From NCBI GenBank assembly GCA_012719495.1, contig JAAYAG010000122.1, positions 1-64,000 on the forward strand: a DNA stretch of 64,000 nucleotides. Reading direction: 5' to 3'. The notes below the pieces were generated by a model. The model was given only the letters and a program-made list of their open reading frames with translations. It was not told the DNA's origin and ran no database searches. This DNA comes from Bacteroidales bacterium (GTDB taxonomy: Bacteria; Bacteroidota; Bacteroidia; Bacteroidales; Prolixibacteraceae). The position numbers were made by a program, and so were the translations under genes. This document shows positions 28,135-37,714 of this stretch, piece after piece (the stretch's first letter is position 1; every line of letters begins with the position of its first letter).

Positions 28135-28620
28135 TTATGGGATTAAGACAATGAATAATATTGCAATTAAAATTATAACGGCTAATGCAATAAAAAACCA
28201 TACAACGCCTGTTCGATAGCGTTTGTTTGATTTTACTAATTTATTGACCGATTGAATCTTGTTGATTTTATTGACCAGCTTTTTAAGTGCCATTTGGTCT
28301 TTCACAATGTAGTCATATGCTCCATATTTCATAGTATTTATTGCCACATCGATATTGTCTTGGCCCGAAAGGAATATGAACTCTATATTGGTGTTTTGTT
28401 CCTTAGCTTTTTTAAGTACATCAATCCCATTCATTCCATCAAGCAAAAAATCTTGAATAATGATGTCTGGATTTCGATACAAATTATTTATTGCATCTTC
28501 ACCCGAATAAAAAGGCATTACATTAGTGAAATTATTTGTTTTTAAGTAACTCACTATAAGCTTGTTGTATACTCTGTTATCTTCAACAACAAAAATTAAT
28601 GAATCATTGGTTTCCTGCAT
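28135..28620 (-). CDS. Receiver (CheY-like) domain with a C-terminal membrane anchor
   Basis: Residues 6-125 of this 161-residue protein are a complete receiver domain. It has acidic pair E13-D14, predicted phospho-acceptor D57, S85 and invariant K107. A short basic segment (KSNKRYR) then leads into one strongly hydrophobic helix, about residues 138-160, at the very C-terminus. There is no DNA-binding or enzymatic output domain and no neighbouring kinase. A tail-anchored receiver would hold phosphorylation-dependent contacts at the membrane. That role is inference; the domain calls are direct. Confidence 0.85.
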   Translation of the reverse strand: MQETNDSLIFVVEDNRVYNKLIVSYLKTNNFTNVMPFYSGEDAINNLYRNPDIIIQDFLLDGMNGIDVLKKAKEQNTNIEFIFLSGQDNIDVAINTMKYGAYDYIVKDQMALKKLVNKINKIQSVNKLVKSNKRYRTGVVWFFIALAVIILIAILFIVLIP

Positions 28621-28905
28621 AATAACCAGTTATGTTTCAGATTTGACGAATCCCGATTCCTTCTATTCTTCGAAATTACATTAAAAAAATTAACTGACCA
28701 TCTAATTTACAATTTTTATTTCATTCTTTTGTTAAATCGCGGCTTTATTTTTTAATTCCGGTGCTCCTATACGTGGGTTCTGTTCTTTCGTTTACCTGCT
28801 ATTTTATTTCATTTGCCGATATATTTATTGTAACCAATCTAGTTTCGATTGGCGCTTTTGTTGCTTAGTCTTTATCTTTAATCCAAAATTGAGAAATTTA
28901 TAGTC

Positions 28906-30429
28906 ATGCAAACAATTATTGTAATCCTTTCAGGAGTTTCGTTTTCATTAGAGCATAGAGCCTACGAACAGTTGAAAGCTTTCATCGACAAGATCTCGCT
29001 TCATTACTCTGGTTACAGCAACCAGCGGGCAATACTTATTGAGGTTGAAAGGCGTATTGCGTCATATTTCACCACAAACCGTCTTCCCGATAGTGATATA
29101 ATCAACGAGAGTTTGGTTCAAAATGCTATCGACTCGCTGGGCAACTCGGTGTATAGCTTCGAAAACGTAACTGCAGATCAGCAGCCGATTTACAATTCGG
29201 CAACCAATACCTCCGAGCCTTTATCTGGTTCAAAATTGTATCGCGATACCAATTCTGCCATTATTGGAGGTGTTTGTAGTGGGTTGGCGCAATACCTAAA
29301 ATCCGATAAAATAATTGTTCGCTTATTGTTTGTCGTGTTTTTCATTGTTTCATCTGGCTTAGTGCTTTTGGTATATATAATTCTTTGGATTGGAATGGGC
29401 AAAAAAAGCAATATTTTGCCTCCTCCGGCTTCTGCGGGTGAAAACAATGATTTGTCGGGGCAACGTAATTTTTCGCAGAATCTTTCTGGTTCAGCAAGCT
29501 CTGAGAATCGATATTCGCAAAATGTTGCAACCGAAAAGCCGGTTAAACCTTCTAGTTTTAACAAGGTTATAGGGTTCCTTCTTTTTGCTTTTGGGATATT
29601 GAACCTGGCTGCATTAATCACGGGTTTTGTTTTTTTATCCGAAGTTGTTGATAAATTACCACAAGTGTTTCATCCTCTAGCTCAAGATGGTTTTTTTAAC
29701 CACTTTTTTTCACAAACATCGAGTTCAACAATGGTTATTTCAGCCTTAGTTGTCCTGGGGTTGCCACTTCTGCTATTAATTTACTTAGGTTCCCGGTTAA
29801 TGTTTAATATATCTACAAGCGGCCGCCCGGTTGTTTTATCGGCATTGGCTGTTTGGTTCATCGCTATTGTGGTTGCCATTTCATCGGTGATAGGGGCGGT
29901 TAATGTTTTTAGTACTTCGGCAACAGCATCCGAAACGAATAGCCTCGCTTTTGCTTCCGATACAATATATATTAAACTTGCAACGGACGACAATTTTGAG
30001 AAAAAACCCAAAGTTAGCATGAACCATATCATGGTAGTTGATGATAATGGCGTTGAAAAAATTGTTGGTAAAGCCAAATTTACGGTCGAAAAAAGTGATG
30101 GAAATTATTCTGAACTTATAGTCAATAGGTATGCCAAAGGTAACAACTATCGCTCGGCCAAAACTAATGCCGATCGTATTGAATACGATTATTCGGTTGC
30201 GGGTGATACCTTGTTCTTAAGACAATTCTTTACGTTACAGAAGTCTGACAAATGGCGTTCTCAGCGGGTCGATTTAACTATGAAGCTTCCCACAGAGACA
30301 GTTATCTTTTTTCATCAGAGCTTGCTCCCAATTGTTTCCAGCATTGAAAATCAACAAAATATGTGGGAAGGCGATATGCTTGATAAGTATTGGGAAATGA
30401 GTGATAATGGTTTAACCCTTATAAAATAA
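28906..30429 (+). CDS. PspC domain membrane protein
   Basis: Residues 1-80 of this 507-residue protein form the Bacteroidota-specific region preceding PspC (LEHRAYEQLKAFIDKI...EVERRIASYF). Residues about 110-170 are the PspC domain, KLYRDTNSAIIGGVCSGLAQYLKSD plus its hydrophobic helix. Three further membrane segments follow near 220-245, 275-295 and 310-335. A C-terminal beta-rich domain of about 160 residues ends the protein. PspC relates to phage-shock/envelope-stress control. Two small envelope genes follow closely. Confidence 0.87.
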   Translation: MQTIIVILSGVSFSLEHRAYEQLKAFIDKISLHYSGYSNQRAILIEVERRIASYFTTNRLPDSDIINESLVQNAIDSLGNSVYSFENVTADQQPIYNSATNTSEPLSGSKLYRDTNSAIIGGVCSGLAQYLKSDKIIVRLLFVVFFIVSSGLVLLVYIILWIGMGKKSNILPPPASAGENNDLSGQRNFSQNLSGSASSENRYSQNVATEKPVKPSSFNKVIGFLLFAFGILNLAALITGFVFLSEVVDKLPQVFHPLAQDGFFNHFFSQTSSSTMVISALVVLGLPLLLLIYLGSRLMFNISTSGRPVVLSALAVWFIAIVVAISSVIGAVNVFSTSATASETNSLAFASDTIYIKLATDDNFEKKPKVSMNHIMVVDDNGVEKIVGKAKFTVEKSDGNYSELIVNRYAKGNNYRSAKTNADRIEYDYSVAGDTLFLRQFFTLQKSDKWRSQRVDLTMKLPTETVIFFHQSLLPIVSSIENQQNMWEGDMLDKYWEMSDNGLTLIK

Positions 30430-30433
30430 CCCT

Positions 30434-30967
30434 ATGAGTTTTTTTGTAAAATTAGGAATATTACTGGCCATGATCATGGCAAGTATTGTTGGAACGGCAC
30501 AAAATGCCACAAAAAAAGTATACGATATGTTTGAAGGCAAAGATGGTGTTTCTTCTATGAGCCTTTCAAAATCGGCAATGTCTTCTTATGAGATGTTCCT
30601 TGATGATGACACTAAAGATGTGCTCTCGAAACTTACCATGTTCCGATTTCTCAATTATGATGAAAACGATGGACAACTGACTTCTCAAAACGTGTTCGAC
30701 CGAATTGCCAATGAATTTAATAGTTCAGGTTATTTTACAATAACATCTTCAGAAATAAACTGCAGAGGCTGCAAACAGCAATGGAACAGTAGCGATGCAT
30801 TGCTATGGGGCAGAGGTAGCCGTTCGGCTATGAGCGAGTTTCATATCTTGCTGATAGACAGATCAGACTGTTTGCTTTTCTCCTTTTTTGGCAATATCTC
30901 CATCGATGATATTAACAAATGTGCCCAATTGAGCGACAAAGCTCAAATTACGGTCAACGCTAATTAA
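30434..30967 (+). CDS. DUF4252-like secreted protein
   Basis: This 177-residue protein begins with a signal peptide (cleavage after about residue 22, VGTAQ). The mature sequence KVYDMFEGKDGVSSMSLSKSAM...FRFLNYDENDG resembles the DUF4252 family of Bacteroidota, for which no function is known. No lipobox Cys is present, so it is predicted periplasmic or secreted. It starts 4 nt after the PspC gene and is presumably co-transcribed. Confidence 0.75.
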   Translation: MSFFVKLGILLAMIMASIVGTAQNATKKVYDMFEGKDGVSSMSLSKSAMSSYEMFLDDDTKDVLSKLTMFRFLNYDENDGQLTSQNVFDRIANEFNSSGYFTITSSEINCRGCKQQWNSSDALLWGRGSRSAMSEFHILLIDRSDCLLFSFFGNISIDDINKCAQLSDKAQITVNAN

Positions 30968-31003
30968 TAGAACTATTTCTAAACATCATTAAATTGTATC
31001 ATT

Positions 31004-31252
31004 ATGTCGTTTATCCTAACGTCTGTCATCTCGTCTTTTAGAGTGATTTTAACTTTAGTTGTTTTTATCTTTCTTCTCCGATGGATCTTCGGTCTTTTTA
31101 GTATGGGCAAGCAAGATTCGGGTAATGAAAATCATGTATATTCTAAAGAAGCAGGATATACAAAAATTATTGCAGGGAAGAAAGTTGCCAGAAAAGATAG
31201 CAAAGCCGAAGGGGAATATGTCGAATATGAAGAAATCGATGGTGAAAACTAA
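31004..31252 (+). CDS. DUF4834-like small membrane protein
   Basis: This 82-residue protein has one N-terminal membrane helix (VILTLVVFIFLLRWIFGLF) and a charged tail ending KAEGEYVEYEEIDGEN. The GEYV-acidic ending is the pattern I recall for DUF4834 proteins in Bacteroidota. It is 36 nt after the DUF4252-like gene and 38 nt before the metK promoter box, so it is probably the last gene of the PspC unit. Function is unknown. Confidence 0.72.
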   Translation: MSFILTSVISSFRVILTLVVFIFLLRWIFGLFSMGKQDSGNENHVYSKEAGYTKIIAGKKVARKDSKAEGEYVEYEEIDGEN

Positions 31253-31290
31253 TATAAAAAACAAAAATCTTTTTTGAAGGAGAATTGTTT

Positions 31291-31298
31291 TATATTTG
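31291..31298 (+). promoter_or_regulatory. Candidate -7 box of metK
   Basis: TATATTTG matches TAnnTTTG. A start about 7 nt downstream (near 31305) would put the mRNA 5' end directly ahead of the aptamer at 31311. A TTTG at 31273-31276 is only 14 bp away, so the -33 element is doubtful. Confidence 0.5.
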
Positions 31299-31310
31299 TT
31301 GCGTTAAAAA

Positions 31311-31360
31311 TGTGGAGAGATTTGTGAATGATTGCAACCACAGAAAAAAATGCTAAAGCA
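31311..31360 (+). promoter_or_regulatory. SAM-II-like riboswitch aptamer upstream of metK
   Basis: The segment carries, in order, P1 TGTGG (31311-31315), GATTTG (31319-31324), TTGCA (31332-31336), P1' CCACA (31338-31342) and GCTAAAG (31352-31358). ATTT (31320-31323) can form a pseudoknot with AAAT (31348-31351). From memory this order matches the SAM-II consensus (GUGG..GAUUUG..UUGCA.CCAC..GCUAAAG). It sits ahead of SAM synthetase and just after a -7 box. The metK ATG is 71 nt downstream, unlike alphaproteobacterial cases where the ribosome site follows at once. Confidence 0.7.
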
Positions 31361-31430
31361 TTCGTATATAAACGATTGCACATCTTTTTCACATCTTCCA
31401 CTCATTATTACTAATTTAAAGTTACGTATT

Positions 31431-32720
31431 ATGAGTTATTTATTTACCTCAGAGTCGGTTTCAGAAGGGCATCCCGATAAAGTAGCCGACCAAATTTCTG
31501 ATGCTATTCTCGACAAAATTTTGGCTTTCGATCCGAATTCGAAAGTGGCTTGCGAAACGTTAGTAACAACTGGCCAGGTGGTATTGGCTGGCGAAATTAA
31601 GACCGAAACATACATTGATGTACAGGAGGTTGCTCGAGAAGTGATAAACCGAATTGGCTATACCAAAGCCGAATACCGTTTCGATGGCGATTCATGTGGC
31701 GTTTTTTCTGCTATTCATGAGCAGAGTCCCGATATTAACCGGGGAGTAGTTCGCGAAGATCCTATGAATCAGGGGGCTGGCGACCAGGGAATGATGTTTG
31801 GATACGCATGTAAGGAAACCGACAACTATATGCCACTATCTCTTGAGTTGTCGCATAAATTACTTCTCGAACTGGCAGCAATTCGCCGCGAAGGAAAGGT
31901 AATGACTTATCTTCGTCCCGACTCGAAATCGCAGGTTACCATTGAATACAACGATAATGGAGACCCTGTTCGTGTAGATACCATTGTGGTTTCTACTCAG
32001 CACGACGACTTTATCCATCCTGTTAATAATTCAGTTGAGGCTCAGTTGAAAGCTGATGAAGAGATGATTGCCAAAATCAAAGCCGATGTTGTTTCGATTT
32101 TGATCCCCAGGGTATTGGCTACATTGCCCGAACGCGTTAAAGCGTTGTTCAACGATAAAATTATCTACCATGTAAATCCAACTGGTAAATTTGTTATTGG
32201 AGGTCCTCACGGAGATACAGGTCTTACCGGTCGTAAAATTATTGTTGATACCTACGGAGGAAAAGGAGCCCACGGGGGCGGAGCATTCTCAGGTAAAGAC
32301 CCTTCGAAAGTTGACCGTTCAGCGGCTTATGCTTGCAGGCACATTGCAAAAAACCTTGTGGCAGCTGGTGTTGCTGACGAAATTCTTGTTCAGGTTGCTT
32401 ATGCTATTGGCGTTGCAAAGCCAATGAATATTTTCGTTAACACCTATGGAAAATCGAATGTGAAATGTTCCGATAGCGTTATTGCACAGAAAGTTGCCGA
32501 GATCTTCGACATGAGGCCAAAAGCTATTGAACAACGGTTGAAACTTAGAAACCCGATTTATGAAGAAACAGCGGCTTATGGGCACATGGGACGCGAACCT
32601 AAAACAGTTGTGAAAAAGTTCAACTCTTCATATTTCGAAAATATAGAGGTTGAAGTAGAACTGTTCACTTGGGAAAAAATTGACTATGTTGACAAAGTAA
32701 AAGCAGCATTTGGTTTGTAA
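31431..32720 (+). CDS. metK: S-adenosylmethionine synthetase
   Basis: This 429-residue enzyme makes SAM from methionine and [24 protein letters not shown] is the conserved N-terminus and fixes the start at 31431. [16 protein letters not shown] and [21 protein letters not shown] are both MetK signatures. Length fits the longer Bacteroidota enzymes. The reading frame stays open upstream through the riboswitch, with an ATG at 31350 and a TTG at 31332, but those residues are not MetK-like. Regulation is probably by SAM through the aptamer. Confidence 0.97.
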   Translation: MSYLFTSESVSEGHPDKVADQISDAILDKILAFDPNSKVACETLVTTGQVVLAGEIKTETYIDVQEVAREVINRIGYTKAEYRFDGDSCGVFSAIHEQSPDINRGVVREDPMNQGAGDQGMMFGYACKETDNYMPLSLELSHKLLLELAAIRREGKVMTYLRPDSKSQVTIEYNDNGDPVRVDTIVVSTQHDDFIHPVNNSVEAQLKADEEMIAKIKADVVSILIPRVLATLPERVKALFNDKIIYHVNPTGKFVIGGPHGDTGLTGRKIIVDTYGGKGAHGGGAFSGKDPSKVDRSAAYACRHIAKNLVAAGVADEILVQVAYAIGVAKPMNIFVNTYGKSNVKCSDSVIAQKVAEIFDMRPKAIEQRLKLRNPIYEETAAYGHMGREPKTVVKKFNSSYFENIEVEVELFTWEKIDYVDKVKAAFGL

Positions 32721-32735
32721 TACAGTTCATTATAT

Positions 32736-32773
32736 AACAAAAAAAGAGAAGCACTTGCTTCTCTTTTTTTGTT
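32736..32773. terminator. Bidirectional terminator between metK and the acyl-CoA synthetase
   Basis: Perfect 18-bp arms (32736-32753 and 32756-32773) surround the loop CT. The core is GAGAAGCA/TGCTTCTC, flanked by seven A and seven T. It serves both converging genes. Confidence 0.92.
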
Positions 32774-32783
32774 AGTGTGATAT

Positions 32784-34673
32784 TTAAACGAATATATTTC
32801 CGTTTCGAAGTTTGTTGATAAGCTCGCTTAAACTGAGGTTAATTTTCGGGATTTTCAGTTTCTTTAGTCCGTTAGGTTCTTCGTCACGCGAAGTGGCAAA
32901 AATATCTTCAATGATATAGGCATACTTTTTAGCGATGTAGTTTCGCTTCAGTTTAAGAGTAGGCGACATTTCACCCGATTCGGGCGACCAACTGTCGGGC
33001 ACTAATCTAAAACGTTTGATCTCTTCGACTTGACCAAGGGTTTTGTTAATTTCTGAAACTTCACGCTGTAATGTTGAAAGAATCTCAGGATGGTTGATCA
33101 TTTCTTCGTGAGAAGAGAAGGCCAGGCCCTTACCTGCAGCCCATTTATCAATGTGACTGAACGAAGGAACAATTAGCGCTGAAGCAAACTTCTCGTTTTC
33201 GCCAATTACCATCGCATTTTCAATAAACATCGATTCCTTTAGACGGTTTTCAATCATTTGAGGAGCAATATATTTTCCTCCTGAAAGTTTGAAAATCTCT
33301 TTTTTCCGGTCTGTAATTTTCAGGTATTTACCTTCTACAAGAATTCCAATGTCTCCTGTGTGGAAAAATCCGTCCTGGTCAACAGCCATTTGTGTGCGTT
33401 CTTCATCTTTGTAATAGCCCATCATAACATTTGGTCCTTTGCAAAGAATTTCTCCATCCTCGGCAAATTTCACTTCAACACCGGCAAGTATGGGACCAAC
33501 TGTGCCAATGCGAATTTCATTAGTAGTAATGTTGCTGACCGCGATTACAGGTGAGGTTTCTGTAAGGCCATATCCTTCAATGGCTTGAATGTTGGCGATG
33601 CCAAGTACTCTGGCAATTCGTGGCTGCAAGGCTGCTCCGCCCGAGACAACATATTTCACATTCCCGCCCAACGCTTCTCTCCATTTTATATAGATCAGTT
33701 TGTCAGCAATTTTGCGTTTAATATTGAAAAATATTGAGAAAGGTTTACCATAGTCGAACTTTTTTCCAAGTTTGACAGCCCAGAAAAATAACGTCTTTTT
33801 GATGCCTTTCAACTCTTTTCCTTTATCGATCAGTCCGTCGTAAATTCTTTCCAATAAACGGGGCACGGTATTAAAAATGTCAGGTTTTATTTCTTTTAGC
33901 GCAGGCATTATCTGTCCGAGGTTTCCAACATAATAAATGGCAAGTCCCTTATATTGAAAATGATAGTTCATGCTGCGTTCGTAAACATGACAGAGTGGGA
34001 GAAAACTTATGGCTGTAGATTCTTTGCCTAATGGGTGGTGTTTTGAGTGGGCTTTAAAGTTGGAGCATAAATTCTCGTGCGACAACATTACACCTTTGGG
34101 CACACCTGTGGTTCCTGAGGTATATATTATGGTTGCCAAATGATTGCTCGAGATAGATGCTTTAATTTCATCCAGTAAAGGTTTGTTTTCAAATTTTACG
34201 CCTAATTCAACCAATTTTTTCCAGTTTTCAACCGACTCCAGTTCGTCGAACGAATAAATCTTTTCCAGCATGCTGGTCTCACTGACAAGATCGCAGATTT
34301 TGCTATACAGCTTTTTATCTCCTACGAACACAACTCTAGCTTCGCAATGCTCAAGGATGTATTTATATTCTTCGATACTAATGGTTGGATATATGGGTAC
34401 ATGCACTGCTCCAATTTGGGCTATCGCCAGATCGATAAAATTCCATTCGGGGCGGTTTACAGTTACTGTGGCAATTTTATCGCCCCTGTTAATCCCAATG
34501 GAAAGCAATCCATAACTCAGGTTGTTGACATAGTCGACATATTCTTTGGCTGAATAGGTGTACCAACCATTGGCATTTTTTCCACCCAAGGCTACTTTCT
34601 TCGAAGAGTATTCGGTATTATATAAGTCGAGAAGATCGAACGTCCGTTCGACCGACAGGTTATTAATTTCCAT
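32784..34673 (-). CDS. Long-chain acyl-CoA synthetase (AMP-forming)
   Basis: This 629-residue ANL-superfamily enzyme activates fatty acids to acyl-CoA through an acyl-AMP. The P-loop-like signature is IIYTSGTTGVPKGVMLSHENL, followed by the A5 motif EGYGLTETSPVI, HTGDIG and ITDRKKEIFKLSGGKYIAPQ. The C-terminal region resembles the FAA1/FadD15-like long-chain group. No signal peptide is seen. It is a single-gene unit between two terminators. Confidence 0.92.
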   Translation of the reverse strand: MEINNLSVERTFDLLDLYNTEYSSKKVALGGKNANGWYTYSAKEYVDYVNNLSYGLLSIGINRGDKIATVTVNRPEWNFIDLAIAQIGAVHVPIYPTISIEEYKYILEHCEARVVFVGDKKLYSKICDLVSETSMLEKIYSFDELESVENWKKLVELGVKFENKPLLDEIKASISSNHLATIIYTSGTTGVPKGVMLSHENLCSNFKAHSKHHPLGKESTAISFLPLCHVYERSMNYHFQYKGLAIYYVGNLGQIMPALKEIKPDIFNTVPRLLERIYDGLIDKGKELKGIKKTLFFWAVKLGKKFDYGKPFSIFFNIKRKIADKLIYIKWREALGGNVKYVVSGGAALQPRIARVLGIANIQAIEGYGLTETSPVIAVSNITTNEIRIGTVGPILAGVEVKFAEDGEILCKGPNVMMGYYKDEERTQMAVDQDGFFHTGDIGILVEGKYLKITDRKKEIFKLSGGKYIAPQMIENRLKESMFIENAMVIGENEKFASALIVPSFSHIDKWAAGKGLAFSSHEEMINHPEILSTLQREVSEINKTLGQVEEIKRFRLVPDSWSPESGEMSPTLKLKRNYIAKKYAYIIEDIFATSRDEEPNGLKKLKIPKINLSLSELINKLRNGNIFV

Positions 34674-34846
34674 AAATAAAAAAATGTTTTCCAGATTTCC
34701 AATCGTCTAAAGTATAATAATCCAATAAACCATGAAGCTTCATAGGGCTTATATCGATAAATAAATAAAGATTATTCATTATAAGAACTTGAGAAACAGA
34801 AATATATTTTTATTCTGGTTAGTAGCGTGATTTTGAATTTTAAAGA

Positions 34847-34894
34847 ATAAAAGTTGAAAAAGCCATGGATTTCCATGGCTTTTTCAACTTTTAT
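34847..34894 (-). terminator. Long hairpin terminator of alaS
   Basis: Two perfectly complementary 23-nt arms (34847-34869 and 34872-34894) surround a TT centre. The core is AAAAAGCCATGGA/TCCATGGCTTTTT. It lies 48 nt after the alaS stop and is unusually long for an intrinsic terminator. Its symmetry would let it act in both directions. Confidence 0.8.
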
Positions 34895-34941
34895 CAAGTA
34901 TTATATCACTTGGTTAATATACCAAGTTAGATAATGAGTCT

Positions 34942-37560
34942 TTATTTTATCGAAGACAAGGCAATTTCATAGGCTTGTTTGAGCCCTTCCGGGTTGTTCC
35001 CTCCAGCCGAAGCATAGAACGGTTGCCCGCCACCACCGCCTTGAATTGCTTTTGCTGCTTCGCGAACTATGTTCCCGGCATGTAACTTTCTTTCAGCCAC
35101 TAAATTGTCCGAAATAATAATCGACAGATTGGCTTTTCCCGCAATTGACGCTCCAACGACCATAAACAAGTTAGGAATTTCGTTGCGCAACTGGAAACAG
35201 ATGTCTTTAATGAGAGCGGCGTTTTCCAGTGTTAGCGTTTCGCTAATAATAGTAATGCCGTTTATAAGCTGAGCCTTTCTTTTCAATGAATCTTTAATCT
35301 TCATGGCTTCTTTTCGCTCAACTTCTTCAATTTGCTTGGAAAGAGCAGAATTCTTATCGTGAAGATCCTGAATTGCTTGCGGGATATCGGATGGGTTGTT
35401 AAGCAGCGATTTCAGTTGCTTTAATGTTGAGGTTGCATTTTCCAGATACTCTTCAACTTTTTGCCCTGTAATGGCTTCAATTCGCCGAACACCGGCAGAA
35501 ATTGCACTTTCTGAAATAATTTGAAACATTCCAATTTGTCCGGTTGCTTTTACGTGTATGCCACCGCAGAATTCAATAGAGTCGCCAAATTTGATAACGC
35601 GAACTTCTTCTCCGTATTTTTCCCCAAAGAGGGCAATAGCTCCCATCTCGTTGGCTTCTTTGAGCGGAATGGAACGAAATTCATTGCAGGAAATATTTTC
35701 CCTGATCGCCGCATTAACCAAACGTTGTACCGTCAGCAACTCTTCGTCGGTTACTTTTTGGAAATGGCTGAAGTCGAAACGCAAGTAATTGGGTGTAACC
35801 AGCGAACCTTTTTGTTCGACATGTGAACCCAATACTGTACGCAACGCGTGGTCGAGTAAGTGTGTGGCTGAGTGGTTGTTGGCAGTGCGCATGCGTGTTT
35901 CGTGGGGCACAATAGCTATGAAAGTTGTTGATGGGTCAGAGGGAAGTTTTTCGGTGATATGAATAATCAGGTTGTTTTCTTTTTGAGTGTCGATAATGGC
36001 AATTATTTCATTATCGGCTTCAATATGTCCCGAATCTCCGACTTGACCTCCGGATTCAGCATAGAAAGGAGTTTTGTCGAATACGAGGTGAAACAACGTT
36101 TTTTTAGCGGTTTTTACTTGCCGGTAACGGGTTATGCGTACTTCAGTGGTTTCAAAATCGTAGCCAAGGAATTCAACACTGTCGGAATTTCTGATTTCAA
36201 TCCAGTCGCCAGCTTCCTGAGCAGCTGCATTCCGTGAACGGCTTTTTTGCTGTTCCATTTCGGCATTGAACTGCTCAATATTGACCGATAAATTATTTTC
36301 TTTAAGGATGAGTTCGGTGAGGTCGAGAGGAAAACCGAACGTGTCGTAAAGGGTAAATGCATCTTTGCCATCAACTTCGTTTTTCCCGTCGGCTTTTACT
36401 TTTTGGATCATGCCGTCGAGAAGCCTGAGTCCAGTTTCCAATGTTTTGAGGAACGATTCTTCCTCTTCTTTAATCACTTTCGCGATGAGGTTTTCCTGTG
36501 CAACCAATTCGGGGAATGCATTGCCCATTTGGTCTTTAAGAACAGACACCAGTCTGTAAATGAATGCTTCCCTGAAGTTGAGGAAAGTGTAGCCATAGCG
36601 CACTGCACGGCGTAAAATGCGGCGGATCACATAGCCTGCCTTATTATTCGAAGGAAGTTGTCCGTCGGCAATGGCAAACGATATAGCCCGGAGGTGGTCG
36701 GCAATAACGCGCATGGCAATATCTTGTTTTGCGTCGATGCCATATTTTTTCCCGGCAAGCTTTCCAATTTCAGTGATAATAGTTTGAAAAACATCGGTAT
36801 CGTAATTTGATTGTTTACCCTGAATCACCATACAAAGTCTTTCAAAACCCATGCCGGTGTCGACATGTTTTGCCGGCAATTCTTCTAGTTTGCCATTTGC
36901 TTTGCGGTTATATTGAATGAAAACATTGTTCCATATTTCGATAACCTGAGGGTGGTCATTATTTACTAAATCTTTACCTGCAATCAATGCTCTCTCACTG
37001 TCGTGTCTGATGTCGACGTGTATTTCAGAGCAAGGACCACAGGGCCCTGTGTCGCCCATTTCCCAGAAATTATCCTTTTTGTTGCCCAAAAGGATCCGGT
37101 CTTCTGGAAGGAATTGCTTCCAATATTCAAAAGCTTCGTTATCTCTTGCAACGCCGTCTTCTTCATTGCCTTCAAATACAGTGGCATAAAGTCTGTCGGG
37201 CGAAATGCCCATTTTATCTACTAAAAATTCCCAGGCCCAACCGATGGCTTCTTTTTTGAAATAATCGCCAAATGACCAGTTACCGAGCATTTCGAACATG
37301 GTGTGGTGGTATGTGTCATGGCCAACTTCTTCAAGGTCGTTGTGTTTTCCCGATACGCGCAAGCACTTTTGGGTATCGGCAACACGGCGGTATTTTGCTG
37401 GTTCGTTGCCCAAGAAAATGTCTTTAAACTGATTCATCCCCGCGTTGGTAAACATGAGGGTTGGGTCGTTTTTAACAACCATTGGAGCAGAGCTGACAAT
37501 CTGATGTTCCTTGCTTTTGAAAAAATCGAGGAATGCTTTTCTTATTTCTTGAGATGTCAT
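34942..37560 (-). CDS. alaS: Alanyl-tRNA synthetase
   Basis: This 872-residue class II synthetase charges tRNA-Ala. The N-terminal catalytic core begins [22 protein letters not shown], with motif 2 region [16 protein letters not shown]. The editing domain contains the zinc/active-site [12 protein letters not shown] and the CGGIHV motif. The C-terminal Gly-rich [14 protein letters not shown] belongs to the C-Ala/DHHA1 domain. ATG 37560 is preferred over a TTG three codons upstream. Confidence 0.97.
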   Translation of the reverse strand: MTSQEIRKAFLDFFKSKEHQIVSSAPMVVKNDPTLMFTNAGMNQFKDIFLGNEPAKYRRVADTQKCLRVSGKHNDLEEVGHDTYHHTMFEMLGNWSFGDYFKKEAIGWAWEFLVDKMGISPDRLYATVFEGNEEDGVARDNEAFEYWKQFLPEDRILLGNKKDNFWEMGDTGPCGPCSEIHVDIRHDSERALIAGKDLVNNDHPQVIEIWNNVFIQYNRKANGKLEELPAKHVDTGMGFERLCMVIQGKQSNYDTDVFQTIITEIGKLAGKKYGIDAKQDIAMRVIADHLRAISFAIADGQLPSNNKAGYVIRRILRRAVRYGYTFLNFREAFIYRLVSVLKDQMGNAFPELVAQENLIAKVIKEEEESFLKTLETGLRLLDGMIQKVKADGKNEVDGKDAFTLYDTFGFPLDLTELILKENNLSVNIEQFNAEMEQQKSRSRNAAAQEAGDWIEIRNSDSVEFLGYDFETTEVRITRYRQVKTAKKTLFHLVFDKTPFYAESGGQVGDSGHIEADNEIIAIIDTQKENNLIIHITEKLPSDPSTTFIAIVPHETRMRTANNHSATHLLDHALRTVLGSHVEQKGSLVTPNYLRFDFSHFQKVTDEELLTVQRLVNAAIRENISCNEFRSIPLKEANEMGAIALFGEKYGEEVRVIKFGDSIEFCGGIHVKATGQIGMFQIISESAISAGVRRIEAITGQKVEEYLENATSTLKQLKSLLNNPSDIPQAIQDLHDKNSALSKQIEEVERKEAMKIKDSLKRKAQLINGITIISETLTLENAALIKDICFQLRNEIPNLFMVVGASIAGKANLSIIISDNLVAERKLHAGNIVREAAKAIQGGGGGQPFYASAGGNNPEGLKQAYEIALSSIK

Positions 37561-37620
37561 ATAACACAAAAAATTATTGAATTAGAAAAAATAGTCCTTA
37601 GGAATTTTTAAAAATATTAT

Positions 37621-37628
37621 TAGTTTTG
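37621..37628 (+). promoter_or_regulatory. Candidate -7 box of the M23 peptidase operon
   Basis: TAGTTTTG matches TAnnTTTG, 87 bp upstream of the ATG at 37715. No TTTG -33 element is visible. Confidence 0.3.
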
Positions 37629-37661
37629 CTACAGATAGGGAAAATTTCTATTTGAGCGATG

Positions 37662-37669
37662 CAAAAATA
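37662..37669 (-). promoter_or_regulatory. Candidate -7 box of alaS
   Basis: The minus strand reads TATTTTTG, matching TAnnTTTG, about 100 bp upstream of the alaS ATG in the divergent gap. The -33 element is not seen. Confidence 0.3.
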
Positions 37670-37714
37670 GAAATTGTACATTTAGAACGACTATTATTTC
37701 CAGTAATTTTTTGA

